Source: Dioszegia crocea (lineage: Eukaryota > Basidiomycota > Tremellomycetes > Tremellales > Bulleribasidiaceae). Taken from it: a stretch of DNA of 64,000 nucleotides. The notes beneath the pieces are model-generated. The model was not told where the DNA came from. It saw nothing but the letters and a program-made list of their open reading frames with translations, and did not search any database. The position numbers and the translations under genes are program-made. The stretch spans positions 152,465-216,464 of the forward strand of contig BCKK01000003.1 in assembly GCA_001600615.1 (NCBI GenBank), written 5' to 3'. Positions 1-11,924 of the stretch are shown in pieces (the stretch's first letter is position 1; each line of letters opens with the position of its first letter).

Positions 1-1550
1 AGTCCCTGTTTCTGCCCGTGTACATGACACATTTGCGGACCGAGTCACTCCATATGCCCTGTACGGCGATAGCTTGGACACGTAGCCGGACGTGCAGGAG
101 CTCCGGACCGCCGTGAGTGATGGAATGGACTGTTCCGGTTATGGCTCCATCTCGGTCCATTTGGTCGATTAGGGGGAAAACGTCGGCTGTGGGGTGGAGG
201 TTGGAGGTGTAGAAGTTGATAAAGGTGAGTTTGGGATTGGCACGGAGCCAGAATGCGAGGTGCGGGTCGAGCGGGAGAGGGTAGTGGGACCATTGGACCT
301 CGGCTGATAGACGGGGATGGGAGGTACAGTCGAAATGGACCGAGCGAAGAAGGGGGGAAGTGGGCAAACCATGATTAGGCGGCAGAGTCTAGACGTGAGC
401 TCTACGGCATTGTGAAAGCTTGAGAACTTACTGGGAATGTCCACTTGTAATCCGTAACCAGTCTCTGAAGACTCTGAAGTTCGGAAAGCATCTCAGGGAT
501 ACCACCTTTTATCGTCCCACACCTCCAATCCAGGTCTCTCAGCTTCCGCCCTCGCTCACTAACGCCATGTAGTATGTCCAAGATCAAATGGCCATGTGTA
601 TAGACCCTCCCTTCGAGTTGAATAGTCAATTGCTCCACGGCGGCACTGTTGCGCAGGATGAAGTCCAAGATTGACTTGGTGGAGTGTTGTGACTGGGAGA
701 TGAAGACCGGATGTGCGCGTGGGACAAGGAGTTTGACGGTGTCGCCGTAGTATATCCGGAGGTGGGGAATATTGAACAATTCCTTCTCGTCGTACCTGTC
801 GCCCAATGGTGGGAAATTAGGACTAGGTGATCGCCGTATATCACTCCGGAGGCAGTCTACTGAGACCGTAAGGGAGAGGAGTTTAGGAGTGGATTGGCAG
901 AGAAGAGGGATGAATTCGACATAGGTGATGGTGTGGGGACCGATCGTAATGTGGGTGAGGTTGGGAAATGACAGCCCGGCGCCGCACCTCAATGCGTCGA
1001 GATGGTGGTTGAGGAAACGAACGTCGAAAGAGTCGCTATCGCTCCTGTCCGAAGGCACGTAATCGACAGGCACAGATATGACCAATGAAGTGATATTGGC
1101 AGACACATAGTCCAGTAGGAGTACCGCACCGCTCAGACTTCCCGGTCGATGGCTGATCTTAAGAGTTTTGACAGCAGCCAAGCGGCGCTGATTGGAACTT
1201 TGGATGATATTGTCGATACGCCGCCTGAGACCTGCCTGATCCAGTTGAGAAGGCGTAGACGTGATTGTGTCATCGTCGTCTTCGGGTCTAGGTGGAGTGG
1301 GGATGGAGTTGGAGGCTGACAGATCGACGTCTCGCCAGATGATAGGTTCAGCGGCGAGGTAGAGGGATTGACAAAGTGGGGAGAGGCGGATGATGTCGGA
1401 GAGGGAGAGGTGGCCCATTATGTGATAGAGGACCTCGAGGGGCATGATGGATAGTGAGGGGGGTTGGGGGGGGATGGGTAAGGGCTGTTTTGGATTAGCG
1501 CGATTCGGTAACTGAGAGGATTGACCTACGTTTTGGTTTGGGTTTGCCAT
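1..1550 (-). CDS. F-box protein, 3' end beyond the window
   Basis: The start codon is at 1550. Exon 1 (1550-432) ends at GTAAGT in phase 0, and exon 2 resumes at 388 after a TAG acceptor and stays open to the window edge. An F-box-like segment lies at about residues 36-75 (MPLEVLYHIMGHLSLSDIIR, then a tryptophan in IIWRDVDL). After it comes a long region with irregular leucine-rich spacing, as in fungal F-box/LRR-like proteins. Such proteins usually link substrates to an SCF ubiquitin ligase, but no substrate can be named. The gene is a paralogue of the F-box gene at 30.5-32.2 kb: both have the intron at the equivalent place, and their second exons share blocks such as FWLRANPKLTFINF versus FLRSHPKLHFIHF and ELLHVRLRV versus ELLHARFFV. 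The C-terminus is missing because of the window edge. Confidence 0.8.
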
Positions 1551-1815
1551 TCTTTCTGCTGTGGGAGTCTCGTGTCACCTGGGGGTTATGTATGACTATG
1601 TGTCTCGTGGAGATGGTTGACTTACAAGGCAATAGAAGAGAAAGAAGGAAAGTCAGAGAGTCAGTGATTTCAGCGGACAAACGGAGATCGGACAAATCTC
1701 CGCTTTTTCAGCTCGCTCCCCTTACTCTCTTCCACTGCCAGGCCAGTCCGTCCAGACCAAGGGATATACTTGCATGAACAGTTTCCGCAAATTCCCCTTC
1801 ACCCGCTCGGGCACT

Positions 1816-3673
1816 CTACTCATCCTCCTCGTCGGAATCGTCATCACCTGCGACGTCCATGTTTTGCTTTTCGAATCGCTCCATAAGCTCTTTAAGCTCG
1901 GCGTCGTCCGTGTCGCTGACGATTTTGGGCTGTGGAGTTAGCATATGTCCAAGGCAATGAGGGCGAGGCAGAGTCTGCTGGATCGTAAAAGAGGGAGATT
2001 ATGAAGTTCGGCGAGAGCACAGCATGCGGGATTGGGAAAGAGGGAGGATACGAGGATTGTGCTGAGTGAGAATGGGCTAAAAGATCGAAACGAAGGGATA
2101 TAGGAAGAAACCAAGACAGCAGTTGAAAGACGCAAAAGCCAAATCTCGACCCAACTCACATTCATCTTGATGACCATATCACCACCTTCCTCCTTAATCT
2201 TCTCCCCAATAGCCTCCACAGCCTTCTCCATCACTTCCATCGCCGCCGTCTTATCGGTACTCGTCGTACTGATGACATAAAGCGGAGGAGCGACAAGCCG
2301 AATCTTAATGGGTACTTCCTCAGTCGATAAAGCCTCGCCAGCTCGGAGAGCATTCCGGATTGCCTCGATTCCTTGGTAGGCAAAGCACTTGACTTCAACG
2401 TCGGCTCTGACTTTGACGGGCTTGGGGGTGAGACGGCGGGCAATCACGGAACGGAGGTCGGTCAGTGTGTCGGCGGGGAGGTTGAGGGGTGCGAAGACTG
2501 CGTCGGGTTCACTGAGGTGTAAGTATAGGCAGGAAGAGTGTAGGCAGGAAGAGCGGCATTGGGGTTGAAGTCTGCGAGAAATGGGGGATCGTTTCTTCAC
2601 TGCTTCTTCGTCCGCCTTGATCATGGCCATCTTGAAGACCTCAACCCTCCCTTGGTCATCCGGCCATTCTCCATTTTGCCACCAGCACAGACTGCTTTAT
2701 TGCTCATCCAAACCGCTGAAGTCCCCTTGCAGCTCCGACCCTCAATCTCTTCGTGCAGTACCCCCCTCATCCCCTCCACGATCTCTACTCGCACGCGTCC
2801 TCCGTAACTCCCATCTTGGCCCAAACCCTCAGAATCTTTGCAAATTCCCTTTCTCCACCCCAATCCGCACAGCTCCAAGCTCCCGCCCAGATCCCAATTT
2901 TCGCCCGTTCTGCCGCTTTCCCCATCGCTCACGCTCAGCTCCCTGCCCCATCCACTCCCACCTCCCTTCCCACCGCAACAACCGTACACCCCACGAAGCG
3001 TCTCCACTGCCACTCACGTTATGCTCAATTTGAACGCCTCGTACGTATGCCCATACTGCTTATGCAGGGGCCACGCAATCTTTTCGTACAAATCGTCCGC
3101 ATCCACATCCCTCTTCTTGGCCACTTGAGTCAAGATTGAATCGACCGCTTTTCCCTTTTCGTAATTTTCTTCACACTTCACCACCTCTTCTGCTGAAACT
3201 CGACGTTTGGACAAATCAATATAGCCTGAATTTAGCTCTTGTCAGATATCAACTCACCCTTATCTGGGTCAACACGCATCACCACCACCACTTCGTTCCT
3301 CCCCACTCTGATCAACTTCTGAACCGACCGAATACGTCTTCTTGACAACTCAGAAAGCAGAATCATTCCTTCAATCCCGTCGTATTCAAGCTGACATCAG
3401 CGAAGTTGGGTCAATACTTACAAGTTTGACGTAGGCTCCCATGTCCTCGATTGACAGGACCTGGACCATGACCAGTTGGTCCACCTGAATGTCAGCTTAT
3501 GTCTACTTGCCACTCATCACGCCGAGATGCCATCTCAGGTCAACTCCATCAAATGCCACTGTCGCTGCAGCTGCCCGTGCCCTCCCACCTCTCTTCTCAG
3601 CTCGACCGACCACCTCCTCCCCATCCATTCCCCTACTCACCTCTGGGTACTTGTTCTCATAGTATCTAGGCAT
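1816..3673 (-). CDS. SUI2: Translation initiation factor eIF2 subunit alpha
   Basis: Six exons (3673-3641, 3484-3422, 3390-3258, 3225-3018, 2511-2160, 1929-1816) give 300 residues, close to the 304 of yeast. The start codon is inferred from the family N-terminus (RYYENKYPE). The S1 domain follows ([20 protein letters not shown]), with the regulatory loop [12 protein letters not shown]. Its serine before RRRIRS corresponds to Ser51, the target of Gcn2/PKR-type kinases. The helical part ([17 protein letters not shown]) and the C-terminal alpha/beta domain ([18 protein letters not shown]) are intact, and the protein ends in the usual acidic tail. eIF2-alpha is part of the ternary complex that delivers Met-tRNAi to the 40S subunit. 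The fourth intron (3017-2512, 506 bp) is far longer than its neighbours. The gene diverges from the enoyl-CoA hydratase gene across 171 bp. Confidence 0.96.
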
Positions 3674-3844
3674 TGTAGATGGTGTATGTGGACAATGCAA
3701 CTTTGGCCTCAGCTTGACTGACTCGGGTTTATTTTCCGGACGGGTTTATTTTATTTATCCAATTCCGGGTGCCGTCAAGGTCCGGCCGGCGTTCCGGTTA
3801 GCAATTGAACCGGCCAACCTCACTCGCTCTATTGCCCACCTACA
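3674..3844. promoter_or_regulatory. Divergent promoter between SUI2 and the enoyl-CoA hydratase gene
   Basis: This 171-bp gap separates two divergently transcribed start codons, so it must hold both promoters. It contains CCGGxCGG/CCGGCC-type GC-rich stretches and an AT-rich run (TTTATTTTATTTATCC) near its left end. No specific factor site can be assigned from sequence alone. Confidence 0.5.
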
Positions 3845-4857
3845 ATGTTCCTTACTCGCAGCTTGACAGCTCACAGGACACTACGCGCACTCGCAGCACC
3901 TTCAATCGTTAACCTACGCACCATGGCAACTGCCGCTGAACCTCTTGTTCTGGCCGAAAAGTCTGAATCCGGCAAAGTTGTCATTTTGAGGTTGAACCGA
4001 CCCAAGGCGCTCAACGCACTCAGCTCGCCTTTGTTTGATCAGCTCAACATTGAGCTTGAGAAAGCCGACGCGGATGAGAGTATCGGCGCGATCGTCATTA
4101 CTGGCAGCGACAAGGCTTTTGCTGCTGGAGCCGATATTAAAGAGATGAAGGACAAGGATTGTACGTTAGGTTTGGGACGCGCTGACTACAGTCGCGACGA
4201 CTTACAAGAGTAACTTCTTGGGTACCTGGACGCGTATTGGAGCTATCCGTAAACCCATCATTGGCGCTGTGTCAGGCTTTGCAGTAGGTCAAGGTTATGA
4301 CTTCGCTAACCCCAGCTTGGCGGAGGCTGTGAACTTGCCATGTCTCTAGACATGCTCCTCTGCACCCCAACAGCAACCTTTGGTCAACCCGAAATCACCC
4401 TCGGTATCATCCCCGGTGCAGGCGGAACTCAACGTCTGACCCAAATGATTGGCAAACCCCGAGCGATGGAAATGGTCCTTGCCAACCGCAAGATTGACGG
4501 TAAAACCGCCGAGGCGTGGGGGTTGGTCAGTCGGTGTGTTAAGGAGGGTGAAGATGTCGTAGCAGAGGCAGTAAAGGTTGGAGAGAGGATTGCAGGGTAT
4601 GGTGCAGTGGCTGTTCAGGCTGGTAAAGAGGCTGTGAATGGATGTAAGTGGGTTGCTGGGTTGAGCTGACGATAGCGCTTGAATTGCCCCTTGAGCAAGG
4701 TTTGAGGTTGGAGAGGAGGCTGTTCCAGAGTCTTTTCGCTACCAAGGATCAGAAAGAGGGTGAGTCTGTGCTGCATCTCTGGTAAAGGCAAGACGCTGAT
4801 TTTGTAGGCATGACCGCTTTCGTTGAGAAACGCAAGCCCGTCTGGTCTCACCTCTAG
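3845..4857 (+). CDS. Enoyl-CoA hydratase, mitochondrial (ECHS1 type)
   Basis: Five exons (3845-4160, 4192-4283, 4316-4643, 4676-4759, 4808-4857) encode about 289 residues of the crotonase family. The introns I measured are 31-32 nt. The N-terminus (MFLTRSLTAHRTLRALAAP) is arginine-rich and hydroxylated like a mitochondrial presequence; a second ATG lies after it (MATAAEP). The oxyanion-hole and catalytic segments are present: AFAAGADIKEM, LGGGCELAM (first catalytic Glu region) and QPEITLGIIPGAGGTQRL (second catalytic Glu region). The terminal FATKDQKEGMTAFVEKRKP is typical of ECHS1. The enzyme hydrates short-chain trans-2-enoyl-CoA in mitochondrial beta-oxidation and branched-chain amino acid breakdown. 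The reading frame is complete. A closely related crotonase function cannot be excluded. Confidence 0.95.
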
Positions 4858-4975
4858 TTGTGTGAAGCCTGGTCTCGATCAGGATCATATGCATTTACCG
4901 AACTGCTACGAATTATAATCTTCACTCCATTCTGACTGTTTGATTCACACTATCATTTACGCATTGACGCCCTAC

Positions 4976-7318
4976 TCAATACCCGTCCTCAACGTAGTAT
5001 TTCTCCTTCAACGCGGCTGTATACTCATTGCTCTGCTGATCAAGGTCAGCTTGAATCTAAGCAAGCAGCAAGTTGGGAACATCATCAGATAACTCACTCG
5101 TGAGAAAACAGCCTGGAAACTCTGGACAAAGATTGCGTGCTCGTCCGTAATTGTTGAGCCAGTTAGATCGGGTTTGCGCTTCATAAAGTCATCGAAATCC
5201 GCCATGTCCGACAATGTCTGAGCGAGCTTCAGCTTAGGCCATACAGAGATGACGATAGAGTGTAGATCAAAACTCACTCCGCGGGGCAGCCAGACAGACT
5301 GGTTCTCATCTTCCAACTGTAATTCTTCTACAACACCCTATTCATCAGCTTGACTTCAAGCTTGACTTACCTCATATCGCTTGTTGTCCGGGTCTACGAC
5401 ATGGTTCAACTCAGCTCGGATCTTCGTTCCCTTTCTGAACAAAATTGCCAGAGCGGCATGATTGTCATCACCCAGCCTCATAGCCTTCCACCACAGGGGG
5501 CAGGAACGCTGAAGCATTCCGAGGACGGGCTGCCCAGGTTGCTTGAGTAGAGCGGAGATCCTCTGCTCAATACCGCTGGGCGACGCTGATATATTGTATC
5601 GCCTGAGGCACAGAGCGATCCCAGCCCCATCTCGAGAACTCGTCTCTAGGCATTGTCTGACGTTTCAGCCAAAGTACGTCTTTATGCCACACCAGGAACT
5701 CACCTGATGACAAGCACTTCCTGTCTGACAGACCATTCCATTACGCTCACTGACCCCCCCAGCTGACACTTCGCCCATTCTTTTATCCCACTGATGACCG
5801 AACTACGCTCCTTCTTGCTGGCAGGTCCCGGTCGTAGGATCGCGGCTGCAGAGTCAGCTTGGCATAAATACGGGAATGAAGAATACTTACCAATGGCATT
5901 GAAGTATAAGCTCTCTACATTCTTGGACTTCGTCATCTGCAATAACAGGTCAGACCTCATTGCAGTGAAGTCTTCCGTAGCTCTCTGTCAGATTAGCCCA
6001 TGTCCAGCATCTCAGTCAACAACGTACGCCAGTATACTCCCTCCATGCCTTCCTCAGAGCCACCCGAGCACCCGCCGAAGTCTGGAACTTGGTGGAGTAC
6101 CCCTTGGTCGACGCCGAAACGACCGGTTTACCAGGTCCGTACCGTGAATTTAGCAGAACTTCACCATTAAGAATGGCCTTGTTAAGATGTCGCATGAATT
6201 GTTGGTGATCTTTCCAGATGTCGCGAGCTTTCAGGCTCAGAGCAATCCGGCCCATACCGTAGCCTAATGTCAACAGGCCCCATCGTAAACCCACCAACGA
6301 TAGTTTGCAAGAGCTTCGAAGCCTGATCCCAGACTTTCCTCTGAGGCTCCGTTGTAGTATCGATACTGAGGATAAATTCGGCCCTTTCATCATCATCCTT
6401 GAATGGAACAAGCTGATCTTAGCTGGAGTCATGATATTGGACGCGTACCTTGCTCCATGCACTTATGAGATCATCAAGCCGCTCTAGGGCAGCACCAGCA
6501 AAATCGACAATCGTTTCGCGGGCGGGTTCCTCTGAAAATGTTAGATTCATTTGCCGTTCAGGCTTACGACACATCTGATCCAAAGTTGCAATATGCCTAT
6601 TTGTCAGCTCGGGATTCACACCTCCACAGGCTGATCTGACGTACTTATCAGGGTGACTGAGCCGGTAGGCCGCCAAGGTCGGGCAATGCGCTAGCAGTAC
6701 AGACCTGAACAATTCGTTGTTTTTGTCCATCATTGTGTTGCATCGGAATTCTGCATGTATTAGCTCAAATCCCTTGGAAGCCTTACGAAGGCAACACAGC
6801 TTGAAGTAAGTCACTCACGGATCAGAGATACAAGAGATGAGCTCAGAAGAACCATAGGTTTCTTTGGCTTTTGACCCGTGTCTGATTGCTTTTTCCTTAC
6901 AAGATCACAAAAGCCACAGACGATTGCCATTGGAATACCAAGGTCCTCTATCATTGTGACCAGCCAGCGATAGGCATCAGCCTGACTGATCTCTGACTGC
7001 GATTCAGAGTCGTAGTATACTGAGTATCCACTAGACAGGCCGTTCCCGATTGGGGGGTTGGGTCCGTTGAAATAGCGTAGCCTGCTTTATCAGACGTGTT
7101 CTTCTTCAACAAACTCACTTATTCCATTTGAAGCCCTATGCGATCAGCGTCACTCTCAGAACTTGTATATCAATACCATGAGTCAGAAGACATACATCAG
7201 AAGAGGTACCCGATTCTTCATCCGCAATACCGCTCGAGCCCTCGGAACTAGTCGAATCTGACCGCTTGCGCGACCTGCCTAGGCCGCCGCCCGTCGAAGA
7301 TGTAGGCTGATGGGGCAT
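4976..7318 (-). CDS. Orphan multi-exon protein of about 600 residues, function unknown
   Basis: I assembled about a dozen exons from ATG at 7318 (MPHQPTSSTGGGLGRSRKRS) to TGA at 4978-4976 (KEKYYVEDGY). Each junction has a GT donor, a CTRAY-like branch point, an AG acceptor and a preserved frame. The first 45 residues are Ser/Gly-rich with a basic RSRKRS patch, possibly a nuclear signal. The body is mixed helical sequence without signal peptide, membrane segment or a motif I recognise. Recognisable stretches include AYRWLVTMIEDLGIPMAIVC, YGMGRIALSLKARDIWKDH and NDGx-free segments such as CPLWWKAMRLGDDNH. Introns run from 31 nt to about 70 nt. It lies downstream of and parallel to another orphan gene of similar build (8.5-10.7 kb), but I see no convincing sequence similarity between the two. 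Individual exon borders may shift slightly. Confidence 0.6.
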
Positions 7319-8530
7319 GGTATTCGGTATGCTTTGAGTATTAGGGTGCTTTAAGACTCCTAATAGCAGGTGTAGATGGATAGATTGTTGGTTGTATAAG
7401 CCAAAGGAGGGTAGAAGAGAAGAAAAGGTTTGGCTGAGTGTGGCAGAATCGAGGCATTTCGCCACGTGGACCGCTCTGGTTTCAGACTGTTTCAGCTTTC
7501 ATCTGGCATGTTTCAGGCGCCTATAGGTCGCGTTCATTGATACACTGACAGCAGTGTGCCGGAGATGGAGGCGGTTCAACCGCTTTATAGATATCTAAGC
7601 TCTCCCGCAAAAGCTGAGCTTAGCCAAGGCACATAGCCTACTGCTGGTGGCCTGGTTTGACTTGGTCGATTGTCGACCTAGCTACTGCAGGTGAGCTGTT
7701 GAAGGGCCTCTTTGTAAGATGCGAAACTCACCAAGCGCTATGATCATAGCTATACTACTGTCTAGGAGTATCCGAGATCGATAGAGTATTTCCACTTCTG
7801 TAGCATTTGAAGTGCAGATGAGACATTACGTTCAGGAATCCTGGGGCGCGCGGGACCTAGAGTACCGCGTTTCCAGTAATCTTGCCCCCTGACGTACGTT
7901 TACTTCCTCAGTATTACATCCGCTCCATATGGTCTGCCAACGGTTCTCACTACAGCTTTAAAGCCCCAGTCAGCCTAAAGCGGTCCATCTTGATCGCCAG
8001 CAAGACAGATGCCCTGGACAAGCTCGAGAACGGAGGCAAAAGTTAGCGATCATCGTCTCACCAGCCAAAGCCCGGTTTGGCGATCTAGAAGCGCGAAAAT
8101 AACGAAATCATCCAGTCTAGCGGATCCATACTAGACCTCTTTTGCCAGCGCCTCGGCTACACCCGGCCCAGCATCCGGATCTTTACCACATGACGCACTA
8201 GTCTGCGGCACCACCCTGACATCTGGCGTTATGGTCAACTGAGAACCACTTTGAAGTTTGATCTGATAATAGAAGCGAGCATTGCAGTACCTCTCAGTCT
8301 GTTGAGACTAGGGTATGTAGCCAAAGATGCGAGGACCTCACAAGCTCTTCCAATGGGATCCTTCAACTAGGGTACCAGCCCCTATCTTGCATGTTGTTTC
8401 ACGCCCATCTATATACTAACAAGCTTTCATTTAGACACAATCGGATTCTAACCCTCCAGTACGCCAAAGATCTATGTACGCCTACTATCAGATTGCCTCC
8501 CTCAATGTACACCCATACCTATTGCCCATA
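7319..8530. other. Intergenic region, no gene seen
   Basis: These 1.2 kb lie between two parallel minus-strand orphan genes. No reading frame longer than about 70 codons shows splice-compatible or family-like sequence. The right part must hold the 3' end of the 8.5-10.7 kb gene and the left part the promoter of the 5-7.3 kb gene. I see no repeat, tRNA or other RNA gene. Confidence 0.5.
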
Positions 8531-10748
8531 TTACATCCACGTCCGTCCTTGACCCTTGACCCGCCTCAGCTTCGCCTTGACCCACATTTCCGAATCACGC
8601 CCAGGCAGATTACTCCATTCGAATCCCTCCATCTCACCTGCCTCCTTAAGATCTTTATACGCACGCCTCATAACTAACGATCGAAGACGAATGTGTTGAT
8701 AGAGTGTCTTGATAGACATGGTGGAGGGGATGACATTCTTGAACAATTCTAGGTACTCGTCGGCTATCTCACCGCTGTGGGCTATCATCAGCCAAATCCA
8801 TCACTGTGACTCACCTGAAGCTGCAGAGTACTCGCGGAACTCGAACCCGTCATTCACGGCAGCTACGACAGCTCGAAGTAGATCTACCGCGCCTGCAATC
8901 CCTAGTGCTCCTTGACCTGTAAATGCCCCAGCTATATCTGATACATTGGTGTTGGTTCCGAGAATGAGTCGATCCGGATGTGTAGCGGGAGCGGTATGAT
9001 CAGAAGTAGAGTCTTGTAGAGTAGACTGATTTCGTCAGCTTTGGTCACTGAATGTCCGCAGAATCTGGTCCATCTGAAGACTTACAAGGTGATGCTCGAT
9101 GTCGTTTGCGTCACTGAGACTTGATCCCGACATGACTATACAGACAGTCTCCATGGCGTATAGGGCACTAGCGGGAATGATCATATCGGAAAGGGAGATC
9201 TTTGAGTCGTGCCACATTAGGCCTACAGCCTTGCCCGGCCATTCAAGCCCTTGTTCCTGCATGTCTGTGCTAGTCAGCCCATTTTCAGAGCTGGAGGCTC
9301 GAGATAGATGAGCTTACAGGTTTGAACCATGCCCAGCTTACTCGTGGGTGCGTATGTCGTTCGCTTGTACTCAAATGTCCTCCGATTTAAGCCTAGGCCA
9401 TAGCTCATACCAAGCTGGCCGAGGATCTTTACAATCAGCTTGATTTCGCTTTGGCCATTCTTCGCGACTCACATCTAGGAGGTTGACAAAATACAGTCCG
9501 GGATTGCTGATATCTGCAGCACTTGTAGGAGCCACTCCACCTATCTGTCCCAAAATGTCGAGAGCGGTGAATTTGCCTTTCCGTTTGACAGCGCTGTCTA
9601 ATCAGCCTTCGTCCTGATCGCGCGTAAAACAGAGCTTACCGTCTGAACATTCTCCTAATTCTGCCCTTGGAAACGAAAGCATATGATAGGAGAGACTCGA
9701 GGTGCTTTATGACGAGGCCATCATCCCTGGTTGTCTGCCCGAGGATAACACAAGGACACAAGCTCGTGATTCGAGTCGGTGAGACCAAGGTGAGAACCGA
9801 TTGGTCTGCGTTGGATCTGCATCTGATCAGTCGATAATTCTAATAACGGATAAAGACGACTTACCGGAAAGCTGGGAGTGAGGCAAATTGCTTGATAGTA
9901 AGTGCAGATGCTGCGCGGACTTCAGGCAGAAGCTCAGGGGAGATCTTTTTGGCGCAGCTGGTCAGAAAGTCGTTGAGCTCGATATCGCGATCGCCAGCGA
10001 TGTGGTTTTTCCAAGCGAGAGCAGTGTCGCCGTCTCTCTTGGCTTGGGCCTCGGCATTGACGAAAGGGGAGATGTAATGACTCAAAGGCGCAGGGATTGG
10101 AACGCCTTGAGCGATCAAGCGTTCTTTGATGCGCGATAATTCCTCATCCGCCTTGGAGAGTTGCGCCCTTGCCTGGTCCGATTCTCGCTCATCCTCCTTC
10201 TGTCCCATGAACCCGTCATCATCATCCGTCTCATCCCCTTCATCCCCATCAATCTCACTATCCTCCGAGTCATTTCCGCCTGCTCCATCACTCAACCCTT
10301 CATCCCCTTCACCCTTCCAATCACCCGTTTTATTCCGGCTGCTCGAACCGATCCCCAATGCAGACCCCTGCCCCCTACCACCTGTAGACGCCTCTCCGTC
10401 AATCTCCATACCGCCCGATAGATCAGCCTTGTGGCTGACGTGAGGCCGGGCTGCCGCTGTGCCGAGGATGGAGGGGAAGAGTTTGGCAGCGGTCTCATTG
10501 TCGAGGGGAATAGTTCCCTCAACGGCAAATTGGTGAGCAGGGTGCCGTAGTTTGTTCGAGGCTGTTGAGAGGCGAGCAGTCAGAGAAGGGGCAGTTACGA
10601 CGGATTTGACCCAGCTCAGATCGGAAGCTCGTTGGGTGACAGCTCGCTGATCCGACAGATCCATCTCAGCTTCCATTTCGAAATCGTCGGTGGGAGGGGG
10701 AGAAGGAGCGGAGCGAAGGGGTGGAGGTTGAGTAGGCTTAGGTGGCAT
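8531..10748 (-). CDS. Orphan multi-exon protein with acidic low-complexity region
   Basis: Exon 1 runs from ATG 10748 to 9865. Further exons follow by clean splicing (next exon starts SNADQSVLTLVSPTRIT) to the stop at 8531 (last exon ends RRVKGQGRTWM), giving roughly 650 residues. The N-terminus is proline-rich (PPKPTQPPPLRSAPSPPP). Residues of about 140-190 are strongly acidic and Ser/Gly-rich, followed by a charged helix (QARAQLSKADEELSRIKERL). The C-terminal two thirds is folded-looking sequence, with blocks such as LDILGQIGGVAP, YGLGLNRRTFEYKRTTYAP and IADEYLELFKNVIPST. No known domain is recognised, and there is no signal peptide or membrane segment. It diverges from the PIP-motif gene at 11.1 kb. 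The exon order is well supported; the function is unknown. Confidence 0.6.
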
Positions 10749-11146
10749 GGTTTTGAATGGTGAGTTGAGTAGAGATGTGTTGAGAAGGGAGGATATAAGG
10801 CGAGATGGAATTTCACTGGTGAGATGAGCTTACGTATCGAACCCCACCCACCCCCACTCTGCGCCCTGCCCTTTTTCAATTACGCCTCACCCCTTTCCCT
10901 ACGCGGACAGTGTATGAATTTGGGGTCACGCCTTGGGTTTCATCTATCAGTGTTTACCTTGTTTACCTTGACGACGCTTTGTTATTAATTCCCAGCCCCT
11001 GTGGCCCATGCGTAGATGGGCCGGCGCGTCCTGTTTAGGATCATGCAGCTCTAATCTTGTCAGTTTCCACTTCTGTTACTGCTCTAATACGCACCTTTGT
11101 ATACTATTTTAGGTCCAAGTCCAAATCAACCCCCGATTCGCGCGTC
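10749..11146. promoter_or_regulatory. Divergent promoter region between the 8.5-10.7 kb gene and the PIP-motif gene
   Basis: A 398-bp gap between divergently oriented start codons. A possible untranslated-leader intron acceptor (TATTTTAG at about 11105-11112) precedes the right-hand ATG. Apart from that I see no gene or defined site. Confidence 0.4.
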
Positions 11147-11924
11147 ATGTCTTCTGGAAAGAACAACCGCGCCTCCCTCCCTCAACCAAAACCCGGCAAG
11201 ACATCAATTGCTGACTATTTCAAGCCAAGACTGGCTCCCACTGTCCTCGCTCGCCCTATCGCACAGACTCCTCAGTCGACGCGTTTGAGTGGTAAAGTGG
11301 TGCCGATCGACGCGCGGTCCGAAGTGTCTCAGCGTGGGCCTTCCGATCTGCTCTCACTTCGCCTCGCTATGGTTAGTGCATTTCGCTGCTTCGCGTTCTT
11401 CCCTGGGGATCCGTGCTGATATGTCCAGACAAAGGAATTGGACCTGCTTGAGACTGTAAGTTCATCCGCATAGCCGGGTCCTCAGGCTGGTTCCACAGGC
11501 CTTTGCTCCGACCCTTCGACGCGTCCTTAAGATAGTGGATGGACTCACCGGTCTTGGTTCTGTAGTCCGATCAGACCTGGTTCACAACGTGAGTAGAGAT
11601 CTCTTCCAGTTGATAAGGGATTGATGAGCTAAAGCCGCAGGCACTCGAGCGTCTAGGCTCCGAACTGATTACCGCCTACTCCAACATCGCACTGGCAGAC
11701 GCGGAAACACCAGCTGAAGAAGATCGGAGGCAGCGTAAGGATGCGGAGAGGCGTAGTGTAAGGTAAGTCGGCGTCTCGAACTTACCGATAGGATTTCAGC
11801 TGATCCGCTCTCAGTGCCGGTACGAAAGTGAGTCGATCGGTCTTACAATAAGGCTGAGCTGACAATCCAGCGGGAGGGAGGCAAACAAGGTCGAAGTGGC
11901 CCGTCTAAAAAGACGAAGCAGTAG
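11147..11924 (+). CDS. Small basic protein with PIP-box-like motif
   Basis: Starting at ATG 11147 (MSSGKNNRASLPQPKPGK), short exons splice in frame to TAG 11922-11924: the junctions are LAM|TKELDLLET|AFAPTLRRV..., VHN|ALERLGSEL..., then two tiny exons and the basic end SGPSKKTKQ. The product is about 185 residues. Residues 19-26 read KTSIADYF, which matches the PIP-box pattern for PCNA binding (x-x-x-I-x-x-Y-F) except that lysine replaces the first glutamine. A basic patch follows (KPR), as in many PIP degron or clamp-binding peptides. The middle is a predicted helix (LDLLETAFAPTLRRVLKIVDGL) and the tail is Lys-rich, fitting a nuclear protein. A role in replication or repair is only an inference. 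The in-frame upstream ATG at 11057 is less likely. Confidence 0.6.

Noticed and set aside
2621..3013. Open frame of 130 codons on the minus strand inside SUI2 intron 4
   Set aside because: It is Gly/Arg-rich with no conserved pattern and lies wholly within a clear intron; the flanking eIF2-alpha exons join correctly without it.
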